From assembly GCA_947476695.1 (NCBI GenBank), contig CANJRD010000002.1, positions 1 through 64,000 on the forward strand: DNA of 64,000 nt. Reading direction: 5' to 3'. Shown here in pieces: positions 17,626-25,826 of this stretch (positions within the stretch are counted from its first letter, which is position 1; each line of letters opens with the position of its first letter). A model generated the notes under the pieces. The model made no database searches. It saw only the letters and a program-made list of their open reading frames with translations, and was not told where the DNA came from. A program made the translations under genes and the position numbers. Origin of the DNA: Rhodospirillaceae bacterium (lineage in GTDB: Bacteria; Pseudomonadota; Alphaproteobacteria; Rhodospirillales; Rhodospirillaceae).

Positions 17626-19026
17626 GTGCTGTTCAATTCACTAACCTTCTTGTTCGCCTACCTGCCGGTCGTCGTGGCGGGATTTTTTGCCTTCGCGGCG
17701 ATGGGTAAGCGCGATGCCGCGGCGCTATGGCTGGGTATCGCATCGCTTGCCTTCTACGGCTTCACCGATCCGGTTTACCTACTGCCGATCATCGTGGGCT
17801 CGATGGCCTTCAATTTCTTTGCCGGCGCGCGGCTCGCGCAACGGCCGGATCGGGGCTTTCTGATTTTCGCCGTCGCGGCAAACCTGGCGCTGCTCGGGTA
17901 CTTCAAATATGCGGGCTTCATCGTCGACGCGCTTCCGTTCGCCATCGCGCCGCGGTCGATCAAACTGCCGATCGGCATCTCATTCTTCACCTTCACGCAG
18001 ATCGCCTATCTTGCCGACGCTTATGGCGGGAAGGCGCGCAAGTACAAGCCGCACCACTACCTGCTGTTCGTGACATTTTTTCCGCATCTGATCGCCGGCC
18101 CCATTCTGCATCACCGCGAGATGATGCCGCAGTTCCAGGATCGCGAGACCTATCGCTTCAAGAACGAGAGATTCGCGCTGGGGCTCAGCTGGTTCACGGC
18201 TGGGCTTTTCAAGAAGGTCGTGATCGCCGACAGCCTGATCGAAAGCGTTCGCGCGGTTTTCGTGCCCGAGGCTGTCGCGCAACTCGGCTTCGCGGATGCC
18301 TGGGTCGGCGCGTTGGCCTATGCGTTGCAAATCTATTTCGACTTCTCCGGCTATTCCGATATGGCGATTGGCCTTGGGCTCATGTTCGGCATACGCCTGC
18401 CGCTCAATTTCAATTCGCCTTACCGCGCGAATTCGATCATCGATTTCTGGCGACGCTGGCACATGACGCTATCGCGCTTCCTGCGGGACTATCTTTATGT
18501 GCCGCTTGGCGGAAACCGAAAGGGCCGGGCGCGGCGCTATACCAATCTGCTCATCACCATGCTGCTCGGCGGTCTCTGGCATGGGGCGGCCTGGACGTTT
18601 GTCCTCTGGGGCGCCATCCACGGGCTTGCGCTGACGATCAATCACCTGTGGCGCGATCGCTTCGGCGGCACGGCAATGCCCGCCGTGTTGGGCCGCGTCT
18701 TGACGTTCCTGACCGTGCTGCTTGCCTGGGTTCCGTTCCGCGCGGCCGATTTGCATGAAGCGCTGGCGATCTGGTCGGCGATGCTGCGCGTCGACAGCCT
18801 CACGCTGACTCGTATCGACGTGGTCTCGGCGTCCTGGATCGCTCTTCTTATGCTGGCGGTCTGGACGTTGCCCAACACGCAAAACCTGTTCGAGCGTTCG
18901 TTCGCCGGCGGCTTCCAGTGGCGTCAGCATTGGCGCTGGGCCTGCAGCCTGGGCGCGGGATTTGGGATCGCGGTCGCGCGGATCGTCCAGGGCCAGATCA
19001 CCGAATTCATCTACTTCAGATTCTGA
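17626..19026 (+). CDS. MBOAT family O-acyltransferase (AlgI-like)
   Basis: A 466-residue polytopic membrane protein with a GTG start. It begins LFNSLTFLFAYLPVVVAGFF, typical of AlgI/PatA-like proteins. The signature LLGGLWHGAAWTFVLWGAIHG (about 306-326) contains the MBOAT histidines, and IDFWRRWHMTLSRFLRDYLY precedes it. Such proteins move acyl, usually acetyl, groups across the inner membrane to a periplasmic transferase that modifies polysaccharide. The next gene, 2 bases away, encodes an SGNH protein that fits the transferase. The polymer is unknown, as no glycan synthesis genes are present. Confidence 0.92.
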   Translation: MLFNSLTFLFAYLPVVVAGFFAFAAMGKRDAAALWLGIASLAFYGFTDPVYLLPIIVGSMAFNFFAGARLAQRPDRGFLIFAVAANLALLGYFKYAGFIVDALPFAIAPRSIKLPIGISFFTFTQIAYLADAYGGKARKYKPHHYLLFVTFFPHLIAGPILHHREMMPQFQDRETYRFKNERFALGLSWFTAGLFKKVVIADSLIESVRAVFVPEAVAQLGFADAWVGALAYALQIYFDFSGYSDMAIGLGLMFGIRLPLNFNSPYRANSIIDFWRRWHMTLSRFLRDYLYVPLGGNRKGRARRYTNLLITMLLGGLWHGAAWTFVLWGAIHGLALTINHLWRDRFGGTAMPAVLGRVLTFLTVLLAWVPFRAADLHEALAIWSAMLRVDSLTLTRIDVVSASWIALLMLAVWTLPNTQNLFERSFAGGFQWRQHWRWACSLGAGFGIAVARIVQGQITEFIYFRF

Positions 19027-19028
19027 CG

Positions 19029-19988
19029 ATGACACGCGGTCCCGCATATCTCCTGATTTTCGCCGTTGTCGGGGTGGTGGCGGCTGTCGTGGCGCTCGCC
19101 ACGAGCCTGACCTTAAACATGACACGCTGCGACAATCGCGAAGCGGGGCCGGACGTCTTCCTGGCCGACTGCAACGCTTTCGGTAATTTCGAGCACGGTG
19201 CGTACTTTTACGATCTCGAGCCCGTTGCGACCGAAAGCATCCGCAAGGCCGATATCCTTTTCCTCGGCGATAGTCACGCGCAGTACGCATTCTCGACGGC
19301 GCAGACAGATGCGTTCTTCGCGGGGCGGGATCAGCGCCACTATCTGCTCGGATTCGGGTACGGCGAGGGCAGCGCCTTCATACAGGCTTTGGCGGCGCGC
19401 CTGGACCTTCATCCGCGCGCGCTGGTCATCAACGCCAATCCCTACTTCTCGAACGTGCGCGCTACGCCCGCCGAGCGCATCCTGGGACGTCGTGCGCCGC
19501 TGACGCGTGTTGAGTACCTTTTGAAAGCTCGCGCCATTGTCTTCGCGCATGCGCTTTGCGCGCGCTTTGCGCTGACGTGCAGCGGCCCATCGCCCACAAT
19601 CTATCGGACGCGTACGACAGGACATTGGCGCGTTGGTGGATTCGATACGCAGCGCACTTACCCGCTCGCGCCCGGCGCCAAGCCCGCCACGGAAACTCAG
19701 GTCGCGGATGCCGCGCGGCATGGTGCGGAATTTCTAAGCGCCCTACATGTGGCGCCATCGTGCGTCGTACTCACGGGCATTCCAGACGGAACCGAGAACT
19801 TCGATGCTGCGGCATTCGCGGCGGCCATCGCCCAGCGTCTTGGAGCCAAGGTGCTCAACATCGCCGTTCCCGAAATGCAGTCGATCGACGGAAGTCATAT
19901 GACGGCCGACACCGCTGCCCGGTGGTCGGAGGCGTTCTTCGCGCAACTCGGCCCGTTGCTCGATGGGTGCGTCAGCGCCGGCGGTTGA
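19029..19988 (+). CDS. Periplasmic SGNH-type acyltransferase partner of MBOAT
   Basis: A 319-residue protein with one N-terminal membrane anchor (residues 8-30) and a periplasmic SGNH-like domain. The serine block is LFLGDSHAQYAF (about residues 75-86) and the Asp-His block is SIDGSHMTADTAARWSEAFF near the C-terminus, as in AlgJ/X- and PatB-type O-acetyltransferases. It would receive acyl groups from the preceding MBOAT protein and transfer them to a surface glycan. Its last 17 bases overlap the convergent hydrolase gene. Confidence 0.75.
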   Translation: MTRGPAYLLIFAVVGVVAAVVALATSLTLNMTRCDNREAGPDVFLADCNAFGNFEHGAYFYDLEPVATESIRKADILFLGDSHAQYAFSTAQTDAFFAGRDQRHYLLGFGYGEGSAFIQALAARLDLHPRALVINANPYFSNVRATPAERILGRRAPLTRVEYLLKARAIVFAHALCARFALTCSGPSPTIYRTRTTGHWRVGGFDTQRTYPLAPGAKPATETQVADAARHGAEFLSALHVAPSCVVLTGIPDGTENFDAAAFAAAIAQRLGAKVLNIAVPEMQSIDGSHMTADTAARWSEAFFAQLGPLLDGCVSAGG

Positions 19989-20778
19989 TGAACGCCGCGA
20001 TAGCGCGGGCCACTTCAGCCGTATGCGTGCGCATCGGGAAAGCCTGGCCGCCAATCTCCGCGACATCTGCATCGGGTCTCACCGCGCGCACGCGGTCGAA
20101 CTGATCGTGGAAGAAGTCCTGCTTCGAGGTGATCAGGAGGATCGGGCAGGCGACCTTACGCAACGCTTTCATGGAATCGTGATACGACACCGCGCGATAA
20201 GCTTGCGCGCGGCCTTTCCAGGCCCGCGCGATGTTGGTGACCTCGTCGTGGATAATCTCCAGATCGGTGCCCAGGTTGTTGCCGTGGGCATAGTTCCAGA
20301 ACCGCATTAGGTGTGATCCATCGGCCTGCGGTTTGACCGGCGTTCCGTAGGGTTTGCGGAACGCGAGGCGTTCAGCGGTATTCATCGGTACCGGGCCGAG
20401 AAGCATAATGCTTGAAATCCGGCGTGGGTGCCGCGTAGGCAGTTCGACCGCTAGGCTAGCCCCCGTATGGTGTCCCAGCACATGGAACTTCGACACCTTC
20501 AGTTTGTCGGCGGTGGCGACAACCCAATCGGCATACTTTGCCAGCGTTGGCCAACCGCATGGTTTGAACGACATGCCGAAGCCAGGCGTGTCCATCGCGA
20601 TCAATCGGTTGGGAAGGGGCAGGCGTTCTAGTAATTGCTCGTAAGTGGTCGCCGCGCTGGCCGTCTGGTGCAGGAAAAGGATCGGCGGGTTGGTGCCGTT
20701 GGCGGTCAGCAGATGCACTTGCCCATCGGGCAGGTCCACGTAACTGCGCGTGATCTTCCGAGCTTTGCCTGTGGCCAC
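19972..20778 (-). CDS. Alpha/beta hydrolase-fold protein with G-H-H-T-G elbow
   Basis: A 268-residue cytoplasmic protein from a GTG start (no clear ribosome site). The fold is plain: PPILFLHQTASAATTYEQLL (oxyanion region), MDTPGFGMSF and LLITSKQDFFHDQF (acid strand). The nucleophile elbow reads VLGHHTGASLAVEL (about residues 95-108), so His stands where Ser, Asp or Cys is normal. The neighbour at 20836 has the same elbow, so this is not a sequencing error. Activity may differ from ester hydrolysis or be lost. The two genes lie 57 bases apart. Confidence 0.8.
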   Translation of the reverse strand: MATGKARKITRSYVDLPDGQVHLLTANGTNPPILFLHQTASAATTYEQLLERLPLPNRLIAMDTPGFGMSFKPCGWPTLAKYADWVVATADKLKVSKFHVLGHHTGASLAVELPTRHPRRISSIMLLGPVPMNTAERLAFRKPYGTPVKPQADGSHLMRFWNYAHGNNLGTDLEIIHDEVTNIARAWKGRAQAYRAVSYHDSMKALRKVACPILLITSKQDFFHDQFDRVRAVRPDADVAEIGGQAFPMRTHTAEVARAIAAFINRRR

Positions 20779-20835
20779 GAATTCATCCGCCGTCCGAGGT
20801 GTTCGCGCGATGCTACACCGCCGGCTGTGCGAACG

Positions 20836-21726
20836 TCACGCCGACAGGAACTTCGTGATCGCGTCCACCCAGGCCTGCGAAGATTGATCGACAATGTCGA
20901 CATTACCGCCCGGCAATTCGACGTAGCTCATATCGGGACGCAGGGTTTTAGCGCGCTGGGTGAGTTCGTTCACCATGTCGCCGGAGTTCGACATCACCTG
21001 CGTGCGGTGTTTGACCTTCTTGAGGGCTTCGGTGTGATTGTAGACGTAGGCTGCATTATGGCCGTACCAGTTCGGGCCGCTGCCGGTGAAGGACTCAATC
21101 ACATAACGTGTGATCAGCTTCGGATCGGCATCGGCGCCATACATGCGCTTGCGGCCGTTGAAGCTGTCGGTGAGGTGACTGCCGTCTTCTTTGTAGACGA
21201 AGGCCTTCTCGCCGCCCTCGACGCGGGCAAGGCGGGCTTTGCGTTCTTCCTCGGTGACGAGAAGCGCTGCATGGATCACCAGGTTTCGCGCGCGTGAAGG
21301 GAATTGCAGGCAGACCTCTGTGGCGACACAACTGCCGGTGTGGTGGCCGACCATGTCGGCTTGTTTGATGCCCAGGTGGTCGAGCACCGGCGGCACCACC
21401 TTGGCCCAATCTTCGATCTTCGGGACAAAAGGCGTGACGTCCGAGCCGCCGAATCCGGGCATGTCGATTCCGATCGCGCGAAAACCCTTTGCGGCGAACA
21501 GTGGATAGACGGACTCGAATTGTCGCGACGTCATCGGCGCCTGGTGGAACAGGACCAGAGGCTTGCCCTTTCCGGTGTCGCGATAGTGCACAAGGCCGTA
21601 AGGCCCGCGTGCATAGCCGCGTTCCATCGGGATCGATACCGTTGTGCTTTCGGCTCTGGCGCGCAATGCGCTTCCAATGGGGACCAGGGCCGCGAGCGAG
21701 GCAAGGGCGCGCCGTGTGAGGCTCAT
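20836..21726 (-). CDS. Exported alpha/beta hydrolase-fold protein with G-H-H-T-G elbow
   Basis: A 296-residue protein with a twin-arginine-like signal (LTRRALASLAALVPIG, ending ALRARAE). The fold is clear: KPLVLFHQAPMTSRQFESVY, IGIDMPGFGGSD, elbow DMVGHHTGSCVATEV (about residues 124-138), acid region VMSNSGDMVNEL. The nucleophile position is His. The usual C-terminal catalytic His is not seen either (PGGNVDIVDQSS instead of a GH motif). It may bind ligand or do unusual chemistry. It is upstream of, and probably co-transcribed with, 19972-20778. Confidence 0.78.
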   Translation of the reverse strand: MSLTRRALASLAALVPIGSALRARAESTTVSIPMERGYARGPYGLVHYRDTGKGKPLVLFHQAPMTSRQFESVYPLFAAKGFRAIGIDMPGFGGSDVTPFVPKIEDWAKVVPPVLDHLGIKQADMVGHHTGSCVATEVCLQFPSRARNLVIHAALLVTEEERKARLARVEGGEKAFVYKEDGSHLTDSFNGRKRMYGADADPKLITRYVIESFTGSGPNWYGHNAAYVYNHTEALKKVKHRTQVMSNSGDMVNELTQRAKTLRPDMSYVELPGGNVDIVDQSSQAWVDAITKFLSA

Positions 21727-21824
21727 GGATGTCTCCGGTCAGCAGATGAACATCGCCAAAGATAGCGTTCGGGCTTCCAGTCAGCCGCAAGAATAAGACC
21801 ACGACCTGAGACGCGCGCCCGGTG

Positions 21825-22105
21825 TCAGGCGCGCGCGACGCGCCGCTTCGGGGCCGGGCTTGCCGAGTCCGTCACCGACGGCGCCACGAGATGTGGACCG
21901 ATCACGCGTGCGGCGTCGGTCAAAGCTGGGACGATATCGTCTTGTCCACTGCCGCTGCACGCGTTGCGCGGGCCTCAACCATGCGAGGCGCCCCTCTGAT
22001 AACGCCGACCTTTTATCTGGGAACTGAATGGCATCGCTAAGTCTTCAAATCTGTCTCGTATGGTGAACCCTCGCAAGGCGGCGGGTGTTGCTGCCGTGCG
22101 AACGT
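21825..22105 (-). pseudogene. Remnant of an IclR regulator C-terminal domain
   Basis: Reading the minus strand, one frame gives GFTIRDRFEDLAMPF (22070-22026), then an in-frame stop. The same frame later gives DDIVPALTDAARVIGPHLV and ends PKRRVARA with a stop at 21825-21827. In between, a shifted frame gives RVQRQWTRRY. These align with the end of the full IclR at 40805-41611 (RRFSTCAVPIF, KRYLPLVRKCAREIG, RKVRVA). It is the last ~90 residues of an effector domain with frameshifts and a stop. The matching N-terminal domain lies intact at 23842-24081 on the same strand. Confidence 0.65.
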
Positions 22106-22154
22106 GCCTATGCTACAGTTCAATGGATATAGAGGCGGCGTAGCCGTTTTCATG

Positions 22155-22169
22155 GTCCATAGTATGGAC
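22155..22169. promoter_or_regulatory. Palindromic operator, candidate IclR site 1
   Basis: GTCCATAGTATGGAC is a perfect 15-base palindrome centred on G22162. It ends 24 bases before the ATG of the small partner gene at 22194. The same kind of site, at almost the same spacing, precedes the second cassette (31348-31362). Confidence 0.7.
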
Positions 22170-22193
22170 TGACGAGCGCAAGGAGGACAAGCC

Positions 22194-22541
22194 ATGCCGG
22201 CCGGCAAAACAAAGGTCGATCCTGTCGTCGACAATCACGCGACTTACGCGACGGACTACTTCAAGGCCGACACCGATCAGCAGGTGTGGCTGGACAGTCC
22301 GCATATCGACAATCTCGTGACTGTGGCCCTCGCGCTCGGCGGCGAAGTCTGGGCGACGCGTCAGCGCCAGATCATCGCGGAGAAGCTCGCCGAGAAGAAA
22401 ATCGCGGCGACGACGGCGAACATCGAAGCTTACCGGCCGAGCCCGGAAGAAGAAAAAGTCTGGGAAGCCCAGCGTCAGGAGATGGCGTTGCGTGTCTATG
22501 GCACGCTAACGCGCTCGCTAAAGCCGCTGAAGACCGGTTGA
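22194..22541 (+). CDS. Small partner protein of exported methyltransferase (copy 1)
   Basis: A 115-residue, mostly helical protein without signal peptide, with AAGGAGG upstream. I know no family for it. Residues ~48-100 (ALGGEVWATRQRQIIAEKLAEK through YRPSPEEEKVW and QEMALRVYG) match copy 2 at 30923-31324 (ALGANVWMLQRRLRIMEILM and following). In both, VW, R..I.E.L.EK, T...IE.Y.P and a late Y are shared. Each copy is the first gene of a two-gene unit with a signal-bearing methyltransferase. It could be a subunit or chaperone of that enzyme. The operator at 22155 lies in its leader. Confidence 0.75.
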   Translation: MPAGKTKVDPVVDNHATYATDYFKADTDQQVWLDSPHIDNLVTVALALGGEVWATRQRQIIAEKLAEKKIAATTANIEAYRPSPEEEKVWEAQRQEMALRVYGTLTRSLKPLKTG

Positions 22542-22563
22542 TCGGATCAGGAAGGAGCACACC

Positions 22564-23772
22564 ATGTTCAAGCGTCGTGAACTCTTTCCGCTCGCATCCG
22601 GCCTTGCCGGGCTTGCGGTTTTGACAGAAAGCACCGAAGCGCAGGCCGCTTCGCGTGACGTGAAACTCGATCCCTATAAGATGCCTGCGGAGATGCGTGA
22701 GAAGTACTCCACGCGTCTCGCCACGCTGGATCGCCAATCCGCGGCTGATTTCTATGGCTCCTTCCGCTTGGCTCTCGGCAGCAAGTATCAGAACCTCGAG
22801 GAAGAGGTCGCCGAAACGCTGACGGAAAAGGGCATCAAGGCCGATCCTAATTGCTCCCTGATGGAAGCCTGGGACTTGTGTTTAAAGGATCCGCGCTTCG
22901 CCATGAAGGCGCGCACCTGGATCAGCGGCCAGCAGTTGATGTGGTCGGCGATCAAGGACTCGCTGCACACTCAGCGCGACCAGATCCTGGCGGAGATGGA
23001 AAAGACCGACCGCATGGGCCCGGGCAAGCTGGAGCTCAACCCAAACATGGAAGTGCCGGAATACACCCGGTACGAGATCCATATTCAGCCGGGCGGTTAC
23101 GTCGGCGACCCGTTGGCCGGCGGCATCTCGGCCTTCGGCTCGAAGCACTTCGGACGTGCGAGCGCCAATCTGTGGAACGACCACACCGAACGGCATCTCA
23201 CCTTCGCGCAGCAGATGGCGACGCCGGAAGACGGCAACGTCAACCGTATCCTCGATATGGGCACCGGCTTCGGCTATCTCGCCTCGTCGCTCAAGGTCCG
23301 CTTCCCCGATGCGGAAGTGTGGGGCATCGACGTGGGCGGCCCGCAGGTGCGCTGGGCACATAACCGCTGCGTTAAGCTGGGCCTCGACGTGAACTACGCG
23401 CAGCGTTTGGCGGAGGACACCAAGTTCCCCGACGGGCACTTCGACATCGTGACCAGCTACATTCTGCATCATGAAGTGACGGCGGCTGCGACCAAGAAGA
23501 TTGTGGCCGAAGCGTTCCGCATTCTGCGACCGGGTGGCGTTTTCCGCCCGATCGACTTCGTTACCGTCGGCAACCCCGCCTACAATCCGCCCAAGTCCCT
23601 CACGCAGAAGGCCGCGACGTGGCAGGACCATCGATACAACAACGAGGTCTGGACGCTGCAGTGGAAGATGAACTCGGACCTGCCGCAGATCATGCGCGAT
23701 GCCGGGTTCGCAAAAGTCACGGCCAAGGCGATGGGCGGTGCCTTCGGCGACGTGGTCGCCGTTAAGGCCTAG
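22564..23772 (+). CDS. SAM-dependent methyltransferase with twin-arginine-like signal (copy 1)
   Basis: A 402-residue protein, 22 bases after the small partner. Residues 1-30 (MFKRRELFPLASGLAGLAVL, ending AQAAS) look like a Tat or Sec signal. Residues 34-215 form an unfamiliar helical N-terminal part. From about residue 220 it has a class I Rossmann methyltransferase: ILDMGTGFGYLASSLK (motif I), EVWGIDVGGPQVRWA, AEDTKFPDGHFDIVTSYILH and FRILRPGGVF. An exported SAM enzyme is odd because SAM is cytoplasmic. Copy 2 (29700-30911) shares the architecture and signal. Substrate unknown. A strong terminator follows. Confidence 0.82.
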   Translation: MFKRRELFPLASGLAGLAVLTESTEAQAASRDVKLDPYKMPAEMREKYSTRLATLDRQSAADFYGSFRLALGSKYQNLEEEVAETLTEKGIKADPNCSLMEAWDLCLKDPRFAMKARTWISGQQLMWSAIKDSLHTQRDQILAEMEKTDRMGPGKLELNPNMEVPEYTRYEIHIQPGGYVGDPLAGGISAFGSKHFGRASANLWNDHTERHLTFAQQMATPEDGNVNRILDMGTGFGYLASSLKVRFPDAEVWGIDVGGPQVRWAHNRCVKLGLDVNYAQRLAEDTKFPDGHFDIVTSYILHHEVTAAATKKIVAEAFRILRPGGVFRPIDFVTVGNPAYNPPKSLTQKAATWQDHRYNNEVWTLQWKMNSDLPQIMRDAGFAKVTAKAMGGAFGDVVAVKA

Positions 23773-23796
23773 CTGTAGTAACAGGCCAGAAATGCA

Positions 23797-23828
23797 AACA
23801 GCCCGGGGCGGTCGCGCCGGGCTGTTTT
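23797..23828. terminator. Bidirectional intrinsic terminator
   Basis: AACAGCCCGG (23797-23806) and CCGGGCTGTT (23817-23826) form a perfect 10-bp stem followed by TTTT; the other strand is followed by TTT. It ends the methyltransferase transcript and lies just beyond the stop of the opposing mini-IclR gene. Confidence 0.88.
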
Positions 23829-23841
23829 GCGTTGTGGGCGG

Positions 23842-24081
23842 TTAGATTGGCCGGCAACCGTCGCTGAGACAAAGGACGCGGTCCGTGACCACGTACTTGC
23901 CGCGCACATTCTCGCGCTCCACGTAGCCGCCGCGGCGCAGCGTTTCTAACAGGCGATAGGTTGTCCCGCGCGATAACGACAGCAGGGTCGAAAGACTGTC
24001 GATGCCCATCCCCGGCGCAGTATTCAGCGCCTTGAGGATCGACAAACCGCGCTCAAGTGACTGAAGGCTCGGCGTTGCCAT
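23842..24081 (-). CDS. Stand-alone IclR DNA-binding domain (79 residues)
   Basis: Only the winged-helix N-terminal domain of an IclR regulator is present. It runs from SLQSLERGLSILKALN through the recognition helix LSRGTTYRLLETLRRGGYV to the wing and LSDGCRPI, then stops. IclR proteins are normally about 250-270 residues with a C-terminal effector domain, missing here. The recognition helix is nearly that of the full IclR at 40805 (LNRGTAYRMLETLCSAGYV). A matching C-terminal remnant lies at 21825-22105. It is either a decaying half gene or a functional mini-repressor. Candidate operators lie 30 and 109 bases upstream. Confidence 0.8.
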   Translation of the reverse strand: MATPSLQSLERGLSILKALNTAPGMGIDSLSTLLSLSRGTTYRLLETLRRGGYVERENVRGKYVVTDRVLCLSDGCRPI

Positions 24082-24110
24082 GAACGATCACCCGAAAACA
24101 AGCTTGATGG

Positions 24111-24125
24111 GTCCATATTAAGAAC
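24111..24125. promoter_or_regulatory. Candidate IclR operator site 2
   Basis: GTCCATATTAAGAAC is an imperfect 15-base palindrome, flanked by G and C (GGTCCATATTAAGAACC). It lies 29 bases before the mini-IclR start, so autoregulation is plausible. Confidence 0.55.
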
Positions 24126-24189
24126 CACGCGACGGTGGATCAATACGATCTGATCGCGTAATCGCCCTGCGAACGCGGGAGAATGAGAG

Positions 24190-24204
24190 GTTCATAATAT
24201 GAAC
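24190..24204. promoter_or_regulatory. Candidate IclR operator site 3
   Basis: GTTCATAATATGAAC is a perfect 15-base palindrome in the divergent region between mini-IclR and the flavoprotein gene. It lies 77 bases before the preferred flavoprotein start. It matches site 1 except for the C/T and G/A pair at positions 3 and 13 and the central base. Confidence 0.7.
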
Positions 24205-24281
24205 TAACGGCACCCGGTATCTTTGATTCCGTCGGCGAACGGATCAAGATGTTCGCGGCAAGACGATCGGGAAGGGCAGGC

Positions 24282-25826
24282 ATGACAAAGCACCGGCACA
24301 GCAAGTCGAATGGCATGACCAAGCGCGCCGCCTTGAAAAGCGTGGGCGCCGCTGCAGCGGCGGCGGCAGGTCTCGCGATGTCGCCGGCGCGCGGCGCGGA
24401 CAAGAGGGCCGACAAGCCCTACGACTTGATCGTGGTGGGGGGCGGCAACGCCGGCATGCCTGCGGCGATCTTTGCTGGCAGACGCGGCGCGCGCGTTCTG
24501 GTGATTGAGGCCGCCGGGCAATTGGGCGGCACGCTGTTTCTCTCCTCGGGGCAGATGTCGGCGGCGGGCACGAAGCTGCAAAAGTCCAAAGGCATCGAGG
24601 ACACGGCGCAACTGCACTACGACGACATCATGCGGATCAGTAAGAACACCGCCGATCCGGCGTTGACGAAACTGGCCACTGACAACAACGGCGATACCTT
24701 CCACTGGCTGACGGATAACGGCCTTGTGGTGCACCCGGGGCATCCGGAACTGGGCACGACACACGAGCCATACAGCCAGAAGCGTTATGCCTGGGGCCTC
24801 GAAGGCGGCATATCCATCCTGAAAATTCTCAACGCGCAGATCAAGCCGGAGATCGATGCAGGCCGTGTGAAGGTGCTCACCGGCACCAAGGCTGTGGAAC
24901 TGATCACCGACAAGGGCGCCGTGGTCGGCGTTGTGACTGATGGCGACACCAAGGGCCGTTTCCTGGGTCGCAACGTCCTGCTGACGGCGGGCGGCTTTGC
25001 CTCGAACCCGCAGATGTTCCGCGAGGTCGATCACATCACCGACTACAACGACGACTCCTATCCCTACAGCCAGGGCGAGGGCATCAAGCTCGGGTTGTCG
25101 GTTGGCGGCTATGTGCGTGGCGGTGACAAGCACGCACCGCTGTTTGGCGGCATTCTGTCGGACGACGAATATCCCAGCCCCATGCTGCAGATCTTCCGCC
25201 CCTGGCCACCGTCGCGGCCGCCGTTCGAGATCTTCGTCAATTCCGCCGGGCAGCGTTTCTTGCAAGAGGACGTCGCTAGTCACGACATCTACGAGGAATC
25301 GCTGCTGAAGCAGCCCAACACCGTGTGCTGGGTGGTGTTCGACGAGCCAATCTTCAACGCCGCGCCGCCGATCATGAGCCCGAAGAAGTGGGACCACGCG
25401 GAATACGCCGCGATGTTCAACGCACGGAAATTCTTCCACAGGGCCGACACGCTGCCGGAATTGGCGAAGCTGGCCGGCATCGATCCCAGCGCTCTGGTCG
25501 CGAGTGTCGCGGCCTACAACAAGGGCCAGGCAAGCGGGCAGGACGTGCTCGGGCGCAAGCATATGCCGCTGCCGATCGCCAAGGCGCCGTACTACGCGAT
25601 CAAGCTGCACAGCTGGAAGTACATGGGCTTCGGCGGTCTTGCAGTCGACGGGCAACTGCGCGTCGTTCGTCAGGACGGCAAACCGATCTCGAACCTCTAC
25701 GCGGCAGGCGAGATCATCGGCTCAGCCGCGACCATGGGCAAATCGCATTGCGGCGGCATGTGCGTCACGCCCGCGCTGACATTCGGGCGTCTGCTCGGCA
25801 GCAAGATGCTGAACTTCAGTGTGTAA
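24282..25826 (+). CDS. FAD-dependent oxidoreductase (fumarate reductase / 3-ketosteroid dehydrogenase-like)
   Basis: I choose ATG 24282 (GGGAAGGGCAGG upstream) over 24249, giving 514 residues. A signal-like start (MTKRAALKSVGAAAAAAAG, ending RGADK) suggests export, with KR in place of the full twin arginine. The FAD fold starts at DLIVVGGGNAGMPAAIFAG (about residue 47). Later parts are GGTLFLSSGQMSAAG, LLTAGGFASNPQMF, and the C-terminal FAD closure LYAAGEIIGSAATMGKSHCGG. The family reduces or desaturates C=C bonds. It stands beside the IclR-type operators and ends flush against the convergent monooxygenase gene. Confidence 0.83.
   Translation: MTKHRHSKSNGMTKRAALKSVGAAAAAAAGLAMSPARGADKRADKPYDLIVVGGGNAGMPAAIFAGRRGARVLVIEAAGQLGGTLFLSSGQMSAAGTKLQKSKGIEDTAQLHYDDIMRISKNTADPALTKLATDNNGDTFHWLTDNGLVVHPGHPELGTTHEPYSQKRYAWGLEGGISILKILNAQIKPEIDAGRVKVLTGTKAVELITDKGAVVGVVTDGDTKGRFLGRNVLLTAGGFASNPQMFREVDHITDYNDDSYPYSQGEGIKLGLSVGGYVRGGDKHAPLFGGILSDDEYPSPMLQIFRPWPPSRPPFEIFVNSAGQRFLQEDVASHDIYEESLLKQPNTVCWVVFDEPIFNAAPPIMSPKKWDHAEYAAMFNARKFFHRADTLPELAKLAGIDPSALVASVAAYNKGQASGQDVLGRKHMPLPIAKAPYYAIKLHSWKYMGFGGLAVDGQLRVVRQDGKPISNLYAAGEIIGSAATMGKSHCGGMCVTPALTFGRLLGSKMLNFSV

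Larger units (their letters stand above)
21727..22193. other. 467-base gap between genes
   Basis: No intact gene is visible here. The minus strand carries a broken IclR C-terminus (21825-22105). The right end carries a palindromic operator (22155-22169) and the ribosome site AAGGAGG for the next gene. Positions 21727-21824 show nothing I can name. Confidence 0.6.

Noticed and set aside
22050-22070. TCTCGTATGGTGAACC as a seventh operator
   Set aside because: Roughly 11 of 17 bases fit but the arms are out of register, and it lies inside the IclR remnant instead of at a promoter.
24204-25655. Minus-strand frame of 483 codons opposite the flavoprotein gene
   Set aside because: Composition typical of an antisense shadow (His, Arg and Gln rich), covered by a well-supported FAD protein.
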